From: Rattus norvegicus
Lineage: Eukaryota; Chordata; Mammalia; Rodentia; Muridae
Length of the DNA: 64,000 nt
Direction of reading: 5' to 3'
Assembly (NCBI RefSeq): GCF_036323735.1
Contig: NC_086038.1
Span: 26,578,001-26,642,000 of the forward strand
Below the pieces are notes generated by a model. That model did no database searches. It had not been told where the DNA came from and was given only the letters and a program-made list of their open reading frames with translations. The translations under genes and the position numbers were made by a program. Of this stretch, positions 46,314-59,149 are shown piece after piece (the first letter of the stretch is position 1; each line of letters starts with the position of its first letter).

Positions 46314-47400
46314 AACATAGCCAGAGGCAGGGACATCTGGGAGAGCACAAAGTGGGCGTGACTCTGAGCCATGTGAAGAAGAGTCAACCAGGAGTATCTA
46401 CGGAGCAATCCAGTAACAGTAGAGGGATGCCACACACTCATTACACCCATGTGTGATCTGAGGAGAAACTCAGTTTTCATGGAGCCAATATGTGTCACAT
46501 TATTATTGAAAACAGAGCCACAACTACAACAGTGAGAAACAAAATTTTACTTTTAAAATATTTGAATATAAAAAGTGTTCTAACATGGGTAGCACGTACC
46601 AGACAGCTGGGCTGCTCTGCATGTGGAATCCACATCAAAGGAGAGAGAGTCCAAGCCAAGTAAAAAGTTCTAAAACCTTCCCTAAAATAGTTAAGAAATA
46701 GATGTCATGGGATGGTTTCTCGCTTTCTCTAAAACTCAGCCCTGTCTTTCCTCATTAAATTCACCACTATTCAAGAGGAAGGGAGGAAAGAATGGCCCTC
46801 AAATAGCTAAGGTTCCAGTCAGATGAATAGAAGGAGAATGTGTCCTGGGAACATGAAATAAAGTTACCAAAAGCAGTCATCAGAAGTGTTTGCCAAAAAA
46901 TAAAAAATAAAAAAATAAGAAGAAGAAGAAAAAGAAAAGAAAAGAAGACTTTTCCCTGGAAAAAAAATGAAAGAAGTAAAAAAGAAATAAATAAATGAAC
47001 AAAAAAAATGAAAGAAGTGTTTTCTACCACAGAAGACTCAAAATAATTTGACCAGAAAAAAATGTTGAAATGGGTAATGAGAGGTCTTTATATGTGACTA
47101 TATCAACTAATGCTAGATTATAGCATCTTCATAAGCAATCACCTCCCAATAGCATCACTAGATGGGAGCTGAACCAACAACACATTAGCCTTTTCAGAGG
47201 ATGATTCCTTTCCAAACAGATAATAATATTGTCCCAAAGTTGTAAATATGAAACAAACAAACAAACAAAGCAAACAAAGAAACAAAGGAAAGGGAAGGGA
47301 AGAGAAAAATGAAAAACAAAAAGGAAAAAAAAAAGGAAAATAACCCCACCCCCAGAGAAATCTATACAAAAATCTGGAGCCAAGAAGTAAAAATAGCTTA
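46314..47400. other. No gene seen; two A-rich low-complexity patches
   Basis: A-rich runs at about 46895-47012 (AAAATAA/GAAGAA units) and 47250-47340 (CAAA then GGGAAA/AAAAAGG) give long Phe/Leu-rich frames on the minus strand that are compositional. Nothing else was recognised. Confidence 0.6.
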
Positions 47401-47404
47401 AAGA

Positions 47405-47505
47405 GAATTTTATTACTGGTTTATGTGGCCATGCTAAGGGTGGAGTGCAGGACCTTGTACTTGCTAGGCAAGAGTTCTACTACTATGCTACATAGTCAGC
47501 CAACA
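47405..47505 (-). mobile_element. ID-related (B4-type) SINE fragment, antisense
   Basis: 'ggtggagtgcaggaccttgtacttgctaggcaagagttctactactatgct' is an antisense, diverged relative of the ID tRNA-like body. Confidence 0.55.
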
Positions 47506-47544
47506 CAGTGACAATTGTTACTTCTACAAGATGCTTAAAAACTG

Positions 47545-47596
47545 AGAGGCAGAGGCAGGAGGATCTGAGTTTCACCTAGGACTAGATGGATGGATG

Positions 47597-47653
<57 letters not shown>
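47545..47653. repeat. B1 fragment followed by (GATA)n microsatellite
   Basis: A short B1 core, 'gaggcagaggcaggaggatctgagtt' (about 47547-47572), is followed by GGAT/GATA units; perfect GATA from about 47598 to 47652 (about 14 units). Confidence 0.85.
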
Positions 47654-48412
47654 AACAAAATTAAAAGAAGACCCTAAACTGTCAGGAGACACCTCCCAAA
47701 CTATAGCTATAACTAAGCTGTGACTATCTATAGCTGCCTAGGCCATTTTGCATTTCAGTCAGAAAGAATTCCAGCTCAAAACAACCTTCTTTCTACCCAA
47801 CCAACGGGTAAAAATTGCCTTTTAAGTTTCTCTAAATACCCATTGTGTAGAGCCCCTCAGGAATCATTCATTTTGAATCAAAATGAATGGATGAGGGACA
47901 AAGCCCAGGGGCAATTCTTTACTAAGAATTAAATTCACCAAACCCAGACTATGTCTATGCATGCCTGACACAGCTATTTCCTACCAAAGATTTGTCCTTT
48001 ATAGTCTAAAGTAAAATGTATGTATCATGGTTGACCAAAGTCTTGATTTTTCTTGTACCTAACTTTGAAAGGCAAAAATATTTGTCCCAAATTTGGCTTG
48101 GAGACAGGTGTAGGGACCGCATAATTGGAAACTTCTTCCCAGTTCTGTGATGGAAACTTTATATGGAAAAAGCTGTAAAGATAAATATTTAGACTGAAAA
48201 ATGATATTGGGGATTATATAAAGCATCTTGCTTTTTTAATTGATAAGGTTATTGTGATGCATGAAAGTCCTTCCTGCATATAGTCACTACTTATGTTGGT
48301 CACTGTCGCTAGGCAAATGGCTCTCTATTCCCAGTCTTTCTGAAAAATGGCTGTATCTTGTTAATTATGGTATGCGGGTAGACTAATAGTCTGCTGGTTT
48401 TGTTTGTTTACT
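47654..48412. other. No gene seen
   Basis: No exon, RNA or young repeat recognised. Confidence 0.5.
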
Positions 48413-48416
48413 TGTT

Positions 48417-48572
48417 TGCTTCTAAAAGACAAGGTCTCACTACATAACTCTGGCTATCCTATTGTGGAACTCAGTCTGTAGGCTAGGCTGGCCTCAAACT
48501 CAAAGACCAATGGGCCTGCCTCCATCTCCTAAGTGCTACAATTAAACGGGTGCACCGCTACACTCAGTTTGT
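48417..48572 (-). mobile_element. B1 SINE, antisense
   Basis: 'agacaaggtctcactacataactctggctatcctattgtggaactc' and 'aggctggcctcaaactcaaagacc' are the antisense B1 landmarks. Confidence 0.85.
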
Positions 48573-49069
48573 GCTTTGTTAAGATGTGTCCCACAGAAAT
48601 GTATTAAATAATTTTGGAAAACTAAGACATTTGTACTTTTCTTCACATTCATTCACAGGAGAGTGAATAAATGGTAAAGAAGAGCAGAAACATTAATGTA
48701 GATATATGCACATGACTATTCATTTATACTAATTAAAAACAAAAGCAGTCAAATGTTTATCAATACATTACAAAGGTACAAAATGGGTTATGATACTACT
48801 ATTAAAATAATGAATAATGTCTAATTCACAGCATGATGTGATGATTTTTATGTTAAGTAACTAAGTAAAGCAGATAAAAATATACATTATAAACAGAAGA
48901 TTTTGCTCTTAGAGCAGGTAGAGCGACACCCATAAAGCAGAGACTGACGGAGGGAGATTCTGGGTACAAACCTTGGCCTCCACACTTGCATGCATGGAAT
49001 CGAAGCATATACATTTCCTCACACACGCAGACACCACATACATTCACACAAAAGAAACAACCAGGAAGC

Positions 49070-49600
49070 AGTTTTGGTGAGAATGTAAAGATATGGGCTC
49101 TTACTAGCCTTTGGTAAGAATGTAAATGGTGCATCTGCTGTAATACACAGCAACAGTAGAATTGCCTTATTATCCATCTTTTTAATTTCTGGTTAAATAT
49201 AAAAACAGTTGAAAGCAGTCTTGAAATGATCTCTGTGCACCCATGTTTATAGCGGCATTGCTTGTAATAGTCAAAATGTAGTTAGTCCAAGAGTCCATGA
49301 TGACTGATGATGGCATGATGACATGATGACAAATGAGTGTTAAAGGTGTATCTTTTAATACACATGTGGACTTATCTACATGGAGCTTTTGCTCAACATG
49401 AAAGGAAGGGTGTTCTGACACATGCTAGCACATGGATGAACCCTGAGGACGTCAGAAGGAGATGCACCAAGGGAATGCTGACAGCACTGTGATTGAATGT
49501 AGTTCTATTGAAATGTATTCTTGAAGATGGTGAAGAATATAAATCTTATGTTATAGACATTTTACCACAATGTAAAAACTTAAAAATAATGTGCTATGTA
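49070..49600 (+). mobile_element. Ancient mammalian L1 (L1M-type) 3' end, sense
   Basis: 'tgcacccatgtttatagcggcattgcttgtaatagtcaaaatg' and 'acatggatgaaccctgaggac' recall the late ORF2 of old L1s, and 'gttatagacattttaccacaatgtaaaaac' recalls their 3' end. It is strongly diverged and older than the other L1 copies in the window. Confidence 0.7.
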
Positions 49601-51620
49601 TCCTCAATAAAAGGTTGGTTAAATAAACAAGAAGGCATTTAAGGAGTATTCTGGCTTTTATACAGATGTTATAGACTCACCATGGTGACACCTTTATGGC
49701 ATGTGTAGAAGTGAAATGCTATGTTTTAGGATGTTAGAGAACTGCTCTCTAGGGTTCTGCAATGGGGTTCCTCGGTGTCTTTTCCTTTGAATAGATTCTA
49801 TGTAAGTGCATATATGTATACACTCGTAAGTGGAATGATACTGAAGACATGCTTAGAGAGCATCTAGTAGCAAAGGAAACAGTGTCACCGCAGATGAGAA
49901 AAATGATGTACGGATGCTTGTTGAAGCTAACATGTTGAAATGGGACTTCATTATATTTGGAGGTTGGATTTATTGTTATCGTCATTATTATTGCTTTGCT
50001 CTTGTTTATTCTCAAATCTCCCCTTTAAAAATCCTTGTCGAAAAATACTAAATAATGCCTAGAAATTCTACCCGTGTTATGTCTATGTTTGTGGTGGGTT
50101 AATTACAGTGTTCTATTTTGTTCTGTGTTTGTGTAATAGTCACCGAGTTCACAAAAATAACCCCCTATATCTGGCTTATCAGATGGCATCAGCAGCTTCC
50201 CTGCTGCTCCTTCAGAGTCCACAGGGTCATGTTATTCCCTCCTGTGAAAAAGGAAGCTCCCTGCCCCTTGCCTTTCTCTCTAGTTCTGTTCCCAGTGGTA
50301 CTGCAAGGCTGAGAGACGTTGAATCCTGAATACAGACAGCTGTTTCCACCTCTGTGCCATTTCACATCATGCAAAATGCTCCTCCTCCTGGACAGCCAGT
50401 AAGCAGCCAAGCTTTCAGGAACCCAGGAACACAGTCTGTGCTAATACTCCCAGGCCTTCCCTCACCTCTGCCCTTCTCCTTCCTAGTCAATATATGTCTT
50501 GCCCTAATCCATGCCCTGCGATGCTGCCCCTAAGAATGAATCGTCTCTTTCTCTCTGACTTTTACCTACGTTTGTTCTTTATTCCTTGCATCACTAGCCT
50601 TTTCTGATATCTACACCGTGGCCACGCAGTGAATACTCTGCCAACACTATCTTCTGCTTCAAGGTTTTGAGTGGCATTATGAAAAGAAAGAAAACAGCAA
50701 GGAGAAATCTACTCAACAGAAAAGGTTTTTCCAGCTTAAATCCATAAAGGAAACCACCACCACAAATGGCTCAAACTGGTTACAGAATTACTGGAACAGT
50801 ACCCCACATTTTTCACCCAGAAGTACATGGGAAATCGTAAGCTGATGCCACTGTCTGTTAGACACTGGCCATGTCTGAAAGCCTCTTACAGAGTATTGGG
50901 CATTGTGGAAGATGTCCAGTACTGATGGAAGCACTCGTATCTTCCCAGATTCGTTTATATGTTTCAGTGGGTATTTTACAACTACCATGCTTCTCTCTTT
51001 TTATTTTATTTTATTTTCTCTTTAAAGCAAATTTATAAAGGTAGTTTAAGGGCCATATAAATCACGTGCCTCCATCTTCTCTCCCCACCCCAACCTCCAT
51101 GACTGCCACCCCCACTATGATTCCCTATAGGGTTCCGGTAGCTCCTGTCTAACTGTATCAAGCCAACTCTCCTGCTCTTTATGATATTTCTGGAAAAAAA
51201 ATCATACCAATATTTGTCTTCTATTGGTGTTTCTGTGAGAAGCACTATTTTTCAACTACCACATAGGAGAGAGAAAATTTTTCTCACAAATAATCCCCAC
51301 CTCGATCACATACACAGGGGAAGCTGCTGGCTCTGCCTCCTCCATCAGAGCAGGGTTCGAAGAGCTCATCATATCCTTTACCATTTCTTCTTCATCTTAC
51401 CTGAGGCATTCAGGGCAGCATGCTCTCTAGGCTAAACGTGTATGCCACCACCACCTACCTGGCTTTAAAAAGGATTTTTGTTTGGTTGGTTTTTGTTGTT
51501 ATTTTTAAATAGGTAGTCCGCGTTTCTTCCAGTACCCCTTTTCCTGTTTGTTTTTGTATCTGTCTTTTCTCAATTCTCTGAAATTCTTGGCTATCCACTT
51601 ACTATTTTAAATTTTAAAAT
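49601..51620. other. No gene seen
   Basis: Non-repetitive sequence with a short TTTTA run at about 51001-51017. Reading frames are short and without recognised motifs or splice context. Confidence 0.5.
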
Positions 51621-51624
51621 CACA

Positions 51625-51820
51625 TTAATTTATTGTGGGTGCCTGTATGTGCATGCATTTGTATGCCTGTGCACACGTGCAGTTTCACCATACACGTATG
51701 GAGGTCAGAAGACAGCCCTCAGTACTTAGTTTGTCTTTTCACCACATGAAGACCCAGAAATCAAACTCAGGTTGCCAGATTTGGCAGCAAACACCTTTTG
51801 CTGCAGAACAACCTAAATAG
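51625..51820 (-). mobile_element. B3-type SINE, antisense
   Basis: 'tgtatgtgcatgcatttgtatgc', 'acgtatggaggtcagaagaca', 'caaactcaggttgccagatttggcagcaaacacctttt' follow the antisense B3 order. Confidence 0.75.
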
Positions 51821-52554
51821 TCCAGCAATCTACTTAGACTAAATAAAATAAGAAGTTTGGGGGGCACTGTACATTATTTATTTCAACATTTCATAGGTAA
51901 ATATGAACTTCATACTGGGTCATTTTTATTAAAATGTTTTGCTTAGCAGTCAAGTTAGAAGTGACTCTTCTGACAAACTGCCTAGGCAGGAGGAGACTAT
52001 TAGCCTAAGGCCAGCATTCTAGAAGTATGGTGAGGGGGAAAATTAGAATCCATCTCAGTGGGTATATTTCAACTTAATTTTCATTTATTCACTGTCCTGT
52101 CCCTACTTTCAACTATTCCTGCTGCTACTCAGTAAGAAATCTTTTCTAAACACCTAACCACTGAGCCTCCCACTCTCTGCTAGGAAGTGAGGAAGTGGCT
52201 GTTTACTGGGTGGAGAGGTGGCAGGCAATAATTTCTGAGGGAGATACCTTTTGAGCTGAGGCCGGATGTTGTTCATTCTTGAGCAGATTTGCAGACTCTG
52301 TGGTGAAATCGCGCAGCTCATCTCATGACTTGGGCTTGGCTTTCAGACTCTAAAGGTCTGCGGGGACAATAGGCCCCAACTATGTATGTTGCAGCATCTC
52401 CAGGCCATGCTTCCTTTTCTTCTCTCCTGGTCTCTGCTTATCTCATGCAACCAGAAAAGTTCCTTTTACTTTTATTTTCTTGTAACTGAATATATCCTTG
52501 CAGACCACAATTTTAATTGGAAGCTCCTCTTTCAATGGCCTGTCATTAACAGAG

Positions 52555-52605
52555 AACATTTATTTTATTTTATTATTTTATTTTTTATTTTATTTATTTT
52601 ATTTT
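52555..52605. repeat. (TTTTA)n tract
   Basis: About 50 bp of TTTTA/TTTA units. Confidence 0.9.
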
Positions 52606-53385
52606 GCACAGGAAGGGTGATCATTTATTAAGGCACAGTTGCAGGGGATCATGGAAACCACATTTGTGGCCTGGCCTCAAGAGAGCAGGGACAAAGGGAG
52701 GGAGAGAGAGAATGTCAATGTCAGATCTCAAATTGGAACAGGAATACTGAGACCCCAGAATTTAAGAAATAAAACTGTTTAAACAGCCTCACCAACTTCT
52801 GCAAGGAGAAGTATGCAGCCACTAGCTGGGATGCATGTGCCAGCGAGCCTGGAAAGGTTGTAGAATCCTGCTGATGTGATCAGTGGCAGGCAGACTGAAA
52901 AGTTAAAAGGAACCGTGACCTCATTAGAGTCTGCCCTCAGAGCTTACACATGAATTGAACAACAGTTGCCCTGTCAAAAGTCCTGAGCAGAACTGGAAAC
53001 CCAGCAAAAACTTAGGGTTGTTTTGATTCTTAAGAGGAAACACATCTGGGTTTGATTTCATGCCCTGCCCCTTTTCTGAGTGTTTTTGAAGAAGCCTGGA
53101 CTGTGAGATGAGACTTCCTTCCTGCTCCATACCTTTCTAACCTCCTCAAGTGTCTGAGTCCTTTGTGCTCCCTACCAACTGGCAGCTCTGCTGTGGCCTG
53201 GGGTGGGGACCTAGAATACACACACATGCACGCACACACATACACATGCACGTATGCTAGGGAAGAGTAATAAATTAATCTATGACACTTATAGGGAAGT
53301 CCCCTTTCCTGCTGGGTAAGGCTTTCCAGGTGTAGCTGGTGTGGGAAGGAGCACCCCCACCCCTGTAAGTATCCCCTCGTTTATG
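52606..53385. other. No gene seen; possible LTR-like start
   Basis: 'ggtgatcatttattaaggcacagttgcaggggatcatgg' at the left end resembles an antisense LTR polyadenylation region, but neither ends nor family could be set. A CA-rich patch is at 53218-53252. Confidence 0.35.
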
Positions 53386-53390
53386 CTCTG

Positions 53391-53437
53391 TAAAAAAAAC
53401 AAAAAACAAAAAACAAAAAACAAAAAACAAAAAACAA
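53391..53437. repeat. (AAAAAAC)n tandem repeat
   Basis: About six A-rich units of 7 bp (AAAAAAC). Confidence 0.9.
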
Positions 53438-53559
53438 TTCATTGCTTCCCTGGAGTGGTTTTTGATGAGATTGTGCCTCAGTTGGCCATTGTGACCTTAG
53501 GAAAAGGAGTAGCTGTGGTTTACATCTCTCTCCTGAGAAGAAATTCTAGCACAAAGAAG

Positions 53560-53665
53560 GAAAGTATAGGTAGAAGGAGAGGAAGAAAGGGGACAAGAGA
53601 GGGGAGGGGAAAAGGAGGGGGAGGGGAGAGTAAGGGAAGGAAGGGAGAGGGGAAGAGGAGTCGGG
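53560..53665. repeat. G/A polypurine tract
   Basis: About 100 bp almost free of pyrimidines, with many GGGGA units. It can in principle form triplex or quadruplex DNA. The 155-codon frame over it (53341-53808) reflects composition only. Confidence 0.9.
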
Positions 53666-54179
53666 TATGGGTAAAGAGAGACTTTATTAACATTAAGTTG
53701 GCAGTTGACAAAGAGTTTCAAAGGGCTTCTAAATTCCATCTGTTAGGAGTCATGGACTCCAGATCTTTTGTTAGGTTTGCTGGAACCTTAGCCAGATGGA
53801 TGCCATAGTGGCTATTAATCTCTAAAGGCAACCAGTTTTTTTAAAGTGCTTCAGGACTCTCCAGAAGTTGCCACGCATTTCAGGCACTCCTGGTCCCTAA
53901 ATGTTAGCCTTCCATTTCCCATAATGGCTCCCTCTCAGATGAGATACCAGCCCCTTCCTGTAAAAATCACTCGATTTTAAGCATCACTCGAGCTTAATGT
54001 TCTCTGCAGTAACATAAGCTACTGTGTGTGCAGGTCCTCTTAGCCCTGTATGTTATCGCCAAGGGACTTAACCCATTGCAAACATGATGCCTGTGTTGTT
54101 TGCTCCCCATAGTTGATAACAACCTCATTCATGGACCAGAAATCCCATCTCTTCTGCCAGCTTCCACTATTCAGCAAGA

Positions 54180-54480
54180 GTCCTATAGATATTGTGTGTT
54201 GCTATGATAAAACGCCTGACAGAAGCAAGTTAAGGAAGAAAAACATTGGTTTGGATGTCAGCTCAAATGTACAGTCCCGGATCCTGGAAACGTAGGCATT
54301 AAAAGCCAAGAAGCTAATTGCATCCATGTATAATCAGGAGGCAGAGACAGTGAATGCTGGCGTTCTCCTTTTTCTACTCAGTCTCAACTCACCCACCATT
54401 AAGTTAATTAAGCCTTAGTTAAGCCAGCTGTAGAAACTCTCTCATGTATCCTGAGATTTGTTTCCATAGTGATTCTAAGT
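54180..54480 (+). mobile_element. Diverged rodent interspersed repeat (family uncertain)
   Basis: 'gttgctatgataaaacgcctgacagaagcaagttaaggaagaaaaa' is a decayed form of the common rodent repeat that begins with 'gctgtgataaaacaccatgac'. A less decayed relative is at 57985-58310. Confidence 0.45.
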
Positions 54481-54539
54481 CCTATGACATTACAATTTTA
54501 AATATCATAGTAGGTAAATATTTATTTTTGGCCTAGCCT

Positions 54540-54568
54540 TTAACCTCTGAGCCATCTCTCCAGCTCAC
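54540..54568 (-). mobile_element. B2/B3 SINE head fragment, antisense
   Basis: 'acctctgagccatctctccagctc' is the exact-style antisense of the B2 head, but only about 28 bp remain. Confidence 0.6.
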
Positions 54569-54924
54569 AGATAAACATCTAATTCCAAACTTGGCATCAA
54601 AGTGATGAGATGAAACAGAATCAATGGAGTAGAGAAGTATGGCCAAACCTCACATTCTGGTGATAATGGGTGTGGAAAAAGAGCAAGATCACATGATTAA
54701 ACCACAGGTCATTTTTGAGAACCTGGAAAGAAAAGCAAAGGCAGAGAAGGAGGGAGGATGGGTGGCAGGAGTGGATTTTAAAATACTTCATTACAAAGGG
54801 CTCTGGCTCTGTTTACAAAAACAAAGGATTGCATCAGCCCTGAGCATGTGCAGAGACAGTCTCTCCACTTGGGCAAAATAAGGGTTTCTAATTTCTATTG
54901 GAGGAAGAAAGTGCACCCTAGAAA

Positions 54925-55087
54925 GTGTATTAGGCACTCATGGTAGTTACAAGCCTTTAATACCAACCGTTGGGAAGCAGAGGCAGGCAGATCTCTGAGT
55001 TTGAGTTCTATGCCAGCCTGGTCTACAGGGGGAGTTCCAGGGTAGCTGTGGCTACACAGAAAAACCCTGTCTCAAAGGAAAAACAGT
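54925..55087 (+). mobile_element. B1 SINE, sense, near full length
   Basis: 'ggcactcatggtagttacaagcctttaataccaa', 'gcagaggcaggcagatctctgagttt', 'cagcctggtctacaggg' and 'gctacacagaaaaaccctgtctcaaa' are in B1 order. Confidence 0.92.
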
Positions 55088-55169
55088 GCTGTTATACTCA
55101 AGCTCGAATCAAAAAGCCACATGTGATGGTCAAATTCAAAGATATCTTGCCATAAATTAAAATCACCTG

Positions 55170-55430
55170 AGTAGAAAGCCTCACTTTAGGAATTACTCTG
55201 GTTCCTTTAATTGATATAGGTGGGCCCTGCCCATTATGGGCACTGGCATTCCCTAGGCAATAAAACAAAGCTAAGCAAGTAAGAGGAAGCAAGCCAGTAA
55301 GCAGCATTTCTGCGTGGTCTGAACGTCAGATCTGGCCCGGAGCTTCTGCCCTGGCTTCCCTTTCTGATGGATTGTGATGTAGAAATGTAAGCTAAATAAC
55401 TCCTTTCCTCCCCTAAACTGCTGCTGGACA
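55170..55430 (+). mobile_element. Rodent interspersed repeat (3' part, family uncertain)
   Basis: 'tggcattccctaggcaataaaa', 'agcaagccagtaagcagcat' and 'gatgtagaaatgtaagctaaataactcctttcctcccc' match the tail part of a common rodent repeat, but I cannot name the family safely (URR1-like is one possibility). Confidence 0.5.
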
Positions 55431-57288
55431 ATGTTTATCTAATAGCAGAAACCAAAACTATGAATAAACGGAAACCTGTCCCAGCTGCTTACCAACCCTT
55501 TTGTTTAAGTGGCTGTCACTGATTGCTAATCAGTCAACAACAAACTCACACGTCTGAAGCCCTCAGTCCAGAGAAAGCCTCACAATTCTGAACATTGGCT
55601 AATCAGCCAATAGCTGCACTTACATGCTTCAAATTCTATTAATTTCCAAACCCCACTTCTACAGCACAATGCTCTGAGATCTACTACTTCCATAAAATGC
55701 TGAACAAGGTCAGCAGATTTTTTTGTTAGTGACAACCATGTCCTACAAGTCCCACCTTCTTCTGCCCACAAGCACATATTCAGCTTCCTGTTTTGGAAAG
55801 TGAGTAGCAGCCTCTTCCTCTAACAGCAGCAGCTCAGCCTCTAAGTTTGTTGAGGTTAACAATTTGGATCTCTCCATTAAAGCAACCAACAGAAGCTATG
55901 ACTTAGGAAGACTGCCACTGTTGGCACGAGCTGCTGCTATAGAGGCTGAAAGAGGATTTCTCTGTCTTTTGTTATCCAGAGAATTATTTACCACAGCCCA
56001 CCTGGTAGATGTTGTGGAACAGGGTTGTCCACAGGTTGTTCAATCAGAGACATTAAGGACATGCTTGTATCTTCAAGTGTTTCCCTAGGGACTTGCAGTT
56101 AATCAGTTCATGGAACTCCAATACTTGCAGCCAAGGCTTTGGGTGCAAAGAGACAATTGCATAATCTAGGATTTCTGAACTGTGTTTTCTTGCCTAGTGC
56201 TCACCACAATGGTGAGCCATATATATATATCTTTCAGCAAGTTTTAAACACATAACCTCTCTCCTGAATCTCTCCTAAAATTAAAGTTTCAAGACAGCAT
56301 AAAGTTACGATGACAATGAAAGTTCCTAAATTAAACCAGCAAACACACAAGTCAGAAATGCAGTTTATTTGAGGCCAGGCTCAGAGGATTGCTGTGTCTT
56401 GCTCAGTGGCAATGAGTATGTCATCACTGAGAAATAGTAATCCTTGTCTTGGCCACATAATATTTGCTCAAAGTCATCTTAGCTACCTCAGCTACTGTTT
56501 TTCAGGATGAAATGTAAAGTGTTGGACCTTACTGAGAATACCCCAGTCTCTGCTCACAAAAATACCAGGCTAAGAAGGAAACTATGAGAGCTAGCAATGA
56601 AAACAGCCAAGATGACACACTAAGCCATACTAAGGGCTGACCCGGCTACAAGTTTTACCTTCACATCCTGAATGTGAATAATGTGTGCTTTGTCAAAAAT
56701 GAACCCAAGTTAGATACAAAATGGCTTCGTTGGCTGCAGAATGTCAATAACCACACAGAGCTCTGAATCTTTCCTCATTACACAGATATTATCCCCAAAC
56801 CCAAAGATCAAATAATTCTCTAGTCTTAACTTGCAGAAGTTGATATTTGATAATTTTGTGCTTATCTTTATGCATGTTATGTGTGTGTTTCCAAATGTGT
56901 GTATAACATAAAAGACTCTATACTGCTAACCCAAAGGATGGTGAAGTAACGTCTGGCTGAGCTGAGTTGTAGTATGTCAGTGTAACCAAACTGTACAAAA
57001 AGTGGCACAGAGATCATCATTTAAAAGATGACAGTGTGACATTGGTAGGAGGCCACCTCTGAGAAGTGCATGTTACAAAGGAATGGGGTATTTTATCTCA
57101 TAGTTTTCTTCCATTGTAATGTTTTTTCCTTAAATATATTTTTCAAAACTTTCTAAATTCTAGAAGAAAATGTGGAGTGCAAGCCAAAGCAGTGGAGAAA
57201 ATGTAACAGTTCTCAAGGGGATGTACACACAAAACAAAACAGGGAAGACAAAACAAAGGAAGCAAAAACAAAACGAGAAATGGTTTTC
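55431..57288. other. No gene seen
   Basis: Non-repetitive sequence; a short TA run is at about 56219-56230. No exon or RNA was recognised. Confidence 0.5.
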
Positions 57289-57425
57289 AAAAACACATCT
57301 TTTTTTTTTTTTTTTTTTTTTTGGTTCTTTTTTTTCGGAGCTGGGGACCGAACCCAGGGCCTTGTGCTTCCTAGGTAAGCGCTCTACCACTGAGCTAAAT
57401 CCCCAGCCCCAAAAACACATCTTTT
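57289..57425 (-). mobile_element. ID SINE, antisense, with 15-bp target-site duplications
   Basis: Flanks aaaaacacatctttt at 57289-57303 and 57411-57425. The body (about 57335-57410) is the reverse complement of an ID element, with intact A- and B-box sequences and a T-run (its A-tail) at 57301-57322. This is a second young-looking ID insertion in the window, in the opposite orientation to the one near 46.2 kb. Confidence 0.97.
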
Positions 57426-57984
57426 AGGGAATGGAAAAGGGCTAACAGTGTGGTTTCTCCTGCCAGACCTCTGGTTAAGTGTGGCTGTCTACAGCAGGAT
57501 GTCTGTCCTTGATGACTGCTCCCATTCAATGGAACAAAGAGCAAACAAACAAGCTGAAACAGGACTTGGCAGGGGAGGAAAGAAAGCTAAATCTGACATT
57601 CTTAAAAAATACCAAAGGCAGCCATAAATCTGGGGGATGGACAGAAATGACAGGCATTCTTGAACGATTCTAAAGTTTCAAGGACTGTCTACACAGCTTT
57701 CACCGAGTTTTACATCCTGCCCAACCACAGTCCCGCCATGCCTATCACCAAAGCACAGTTTCCCTGTTTTGTTTACCAATAACCCAATTCAAGTTTACTC
57801 CTCTCTGTCTCTACTTCAGAGACAACGTGACTAGCCTCTATCACCTCCACTTTGGCTAATAAACTGGGGGCAAGCATGGTGTATATGTGTGTAGGTGTAT
57901 ATGGAACAAAAGCATGCACCACCACAGCCAAACCCTTATCTCTTTTTTAAAAGATCTATGTTTATTTTATATGTATATATGTCT
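57426..57984. other. No gene seen
   Basis: No recognised coding, RNA or repeat signal. Confidence 0.5.
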
Positions 57985-58312
57985 AGATTATGTTAGGGTT
58001 TCCATTGCTGTGAAAAGACACCATGACTGCTGCAACTCTTAGAAAGGACAACATTTAATTGGGGCTGCCTTACAGGTTCTGAAGTTCAGTCCATTATCAT
58101 GGCACAAGCATGGCAGCATCCAGGCAGGCATGGTGCTGGAAGAACTAAAAGTTCCACATCTTCATTCAAGGGAAGCCAGGAACAGACTGACTTTCAGACA
58201 GCTAGATCATCAAGGCCCATCCCCACAGTGACACACCTACTCCAACACACCTTCTAAGAATGCCACTCCCAGAGCCAAGAAAACCAAACCTTAGCATGAT
58301 TCCAAGTGACAT
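57985..58312 (+). mobile_element. Common rodent interspersed repeat (family uncertain)
   Basis: 'gttagggtttccattgctgtgaaaagacaccatgactgctgcaactctt', 'aaaggacaacatttaattggggctg', 'ttcagtccattatcatggc' and 'aggcaggcatggtgctggaag' are typical of a very common rodent repeat. Family name not certain from memory. Confidence 0.65.
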
Positions 58313-58339
58313 GTTATTTCTCTACCAGTGCAATGAGCC

Positions 58340-58491
58340 AATTCAAGGCAGATTAGATTATATTAAAGGCAGATTTATTGGGAAGCTGCTCTCTAGTGGG
58401 CAAGTTCATTGATCCCAAAGGAGGTCAGGTGAGTTGTCTTGGTTAGAGAAAAGGGGAGGGGAAAGAAATAGAGAGAAAGGGTGAACGGGAG

Positions 58492-58545
<54 letters not shown>

Positions 58546-58990
58546 ACAAAATGTCTAGATTATCTAAGGAGCCCTGGGCTGGAAAGTTCAGAGTTGGGGA
58601 TATGCCAGGTAGAAACTGAGGGATGCTGGGAGAACCTGGAGGCCAAGGTTGCTGTGAAATTAGAAATATCCACCTCGGTCTCTCGTCCTAGGTCTGAAAT
58701 CAAACATCCCAGCCTTTTATTAATTACAAATGAATAGGGGGTGTATCATAATTGTCCATGACTACTTAACTGACATTGTAGTGCAGTTTTGTTTTAGAGA
58801 AACCTAACAAAATTGGGATGCTGGTCAAGTCCTTGGAGAGTTGGCTGTTTGATTGCTGTCCAGGATCTGTGGAGCCATCTGCTGCTAGGAAAGTACAGAC
58901 TCAGTGGAAGCTTCTGTGAGGGTAACAGGAGCATCTATGGGTAGCTTCTCTGGAACTGTTCTAGATACCGATTTTGAGTAAACACCTGGA
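58340..58990. other. Possible LTR-like sequence with (AG)n repeat
   Basis: 'aaggcagatttattgggaagctg' resembles the antisense polyadenylation end of an LTR and is similar in style to 10820-10850. A perfect AG run lies at about 58496-58544. No gene is seen. Confidence 0.4.
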
Positions 58991-59149
58991 TTTGGCAAGA
59001 TGCTGAAACACATATACATATTGAAGGCAGAAAATAAAGTTAAGGTTAGGGAGAGAAATTTTTTTTAGGTGTACATTTGAAACTCCTAAGCCCATGGTCA
59101 TGGTAGTTGGAGCAGGGGCGGGGGTCCCAGGACAAAGGAAAAGGAACTA

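Noticed and set aside
53341..53808. 155-codon plus-strand frame
   Set aside because: It runs over an AAAAAAC repeat and a polypurine tract, so the open length is compositional.
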